Positions 5,576 through 6,217 of a stretch of 6,217 nt of DNA are shown here, one piece after another (the first letter of the stretch is position 1; every line of letters starts with the position of its first letter). The translations under genes were made by a program, and so were the position numbers. Below the pieces are notes generated by a model, which saw only the letters and a list, made by a program, of their open reading frames with translations, searched no databases and was not told the origin of the DNA. Source of the DNA: an uncultured Bacilli bacterium (lineage in GTDB: Bacteria; Bacillota_I; Bacilli_A; RF39; UBA660); the NCBI GenBank assembly GCA_947630415.1, contig CANRHM010000082.1, positions 1-6,217 of the forward strand, read 5' to 3'.

Positions 5576-5860
5576 AATTGTTTTAATATTTTCGTTGTTA
5601 TAAGTAAGTCCTTGCTCTTGCGCAATTTCTTGAATTTTATCTAGTGATGCAAGTTCGTTAATGGTCATATTTAAGCTTTCATTTTTCTTGTTTTGAACAG
5701 CAATTTCTTTTTTGGCTTTTTCAACTTCAAAATTAACTTCAGATAAAGTTGCTTTCGTGAAGACAATGCCTACGGGAGATAATACTACAAGAAGTAACGT
5801 AAACGTATAAAGTAGTTTTTCAAAACGACTCATTTTTAAACGTTTTTTAACTTTTCTCAT
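5570..5860 (-). CDS. ftsL: cell division protein FtsL (FtsL/DivIC family)
   Basis: This small bitopic divisome protein partners, in the family, with DivIC/FtsB and DivIB/FtsQ to activate septal peptidoglycan synthesis. The 96-residue product has a basic cytoplasmic N-terminus (MRKVKKRLKMSRFEK), one membrane segment at about 15-35 (LLYTFTLLLVVLSPVGIVF) and an outside coiled coil at about 38-70. It ends with the family-type motif LDKIQEIAQEQGL (73-85). Sequence identity across the family is low, so DivIC is the alternative. Its position 14 bases after rsmH is the classical ftsL slot and decides the call. ATG 5860 is preceded by AAGGAGAT (5875-5868), which overlaps the rsmH stop codon and suggests translational coupling. 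Unusually for a division cluster, no penicillin-binding protein gene follows, and a terminator closes the transcript. Confidence 0.88.
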   Translation of the reverse strand: MRKVKKRLKMSRFEKLLYTFTLLLVVLSPVGIVFTKATLSEVNFEVEKAKKEIAVQNKKNESLNMTINELASLDKIQEIAQEQGLTYNNENIKTIE

Positions 5861-5874
5861 GTTCTCATCTCCTT

Positions 5875-6217
5875 TTATTTAATGCGTTCGATTACCCTTA
5901 ATTTGGAAGAACGAGCGCGATTATTTTCTTCTATTTCTTTATTCGTTGGCTCAATAGCCTTTTTATATACTAATTTAAAATCAGGTAAGTAGTCTTCGGG
6001 AATATCAGGAAGTCCTTTTACTTTAGGATCTACTTCACATACTTCCTTAAATGTATTTTTAACAATGCGGTCTTCTAAGGAATGGAAAGTGATGACCGCA
6101 AGACGTCCTCCTACTTTAAGAAGACTTAAAGCATCCTTTAGACTATCTTCTAAAATATCTAATTCGTGGTTGACTTCAATGCGAATGGCTTGGAAAACTT
6201 TTCGTGCAGGATGACTC
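5875..6217 (-). CDS. rsmH: 16S rRNA (cytosine-N4)-methyltransferase RsmH, C-terminal part
   Basis: RsmH (MraW) uses S-adenosylmethionine to methylate N4 of C1402 in 16S rRNA. The gene runs off the right edge, so only the last 113 residues are visible and the SAM-binding N-terminus lies outside the window. The visible part begins SHPARKVFQAIRIEVNHEL and continues LKVGGRLAVITFHSLEDRIVK, the strongest family signature. It ends NNRARSSKLRVIERIK before TAA 5877-5875, matching the usual RsmH C-terminus. It is the first visible gene of the rsmH-ftsL pair, as in the mraZ-mraW-ftsL start of division clusters. Its start and promoter are not visible. Confidence 0.96.
   Translation of the reverse strand, partial: SHPARKVFQAIRIEVNHELDILEDSLKDALSLLKVGGRLAVITFHSLEDRIVKNTFKEVCEVDPKVKGLPDIPEDYLPDFKLVYKKAIEPTNKEIEENNRARSSKLRVIERIK

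Overview
The window is chromosomal DNA from a low-GC Gram-positive bacterium. AT-rich codons, strong purine-rich Shine-Dalgarno sites, a class B sortase with a signal-peptide-bearing surface protein, and an rsmH-ftsL pair all point to Bacillota. The style suggests a Bacilli/Erysipelotrichia-like lineage, but that is inference and no species can be named. TGA is used as a stop (queH and the HD gene) and tryptophan is TGG, so this is the standard bacterial code, not a mycoplasma code.

Layout, right to left along the minus strand. The 3' part of rsmH (5875-6217, running off the right edge) and ftsL (5570-5860) form the start of a cell-division cluster. That cluster ends at a strong terminator instead of continuing into a pbp2B/ftsI gene. 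A clear sigma-A-type promoter (5502-5530) then drives obgE (4201-5475) and a 67-residue single-pass membrane protein of unknown function (3977-4180), closed by a second terminator. Next comes a secreted, wall-anchor-type beta-helix protein (3044-3811). It converges on the only plus-strand gene, a class B sortase (2239-3054). The two reading frames overlap by 11 bases inside a shared bidirectional terminator, and the protein's C-terminus has the shape of a sortase sorting signal. Left of the sortase, and divergent from it, lies a minus-strand run of yebC (1381-2100), an HD-domain phosphohydrolase gene broken by a one-base frameshift (730-1327), and queH (75-707).

Functionally the window mixes housekeeping genes with one accessory-looking unit. 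The housekeeping genes cover rRNA methylation, divisome assembly, ribosome-linked GTPase activity, the YebC translation/regulatory factor, nucleotide clean-up, and queuosine tRNA modification. The sortase/surface-protein pair is the most interesting part, because its candidate sorting motif (SPSTLD) is not a canonical LPXTG. The recurrent placement of stop codons inside terminator stems and the frameshift in the HD gene are the other points worth a second look. No tRNA, rRNA, CRISPR array, insertion sequence or phage gene was seen, and no gene-free stretch exceeds 300 bases.
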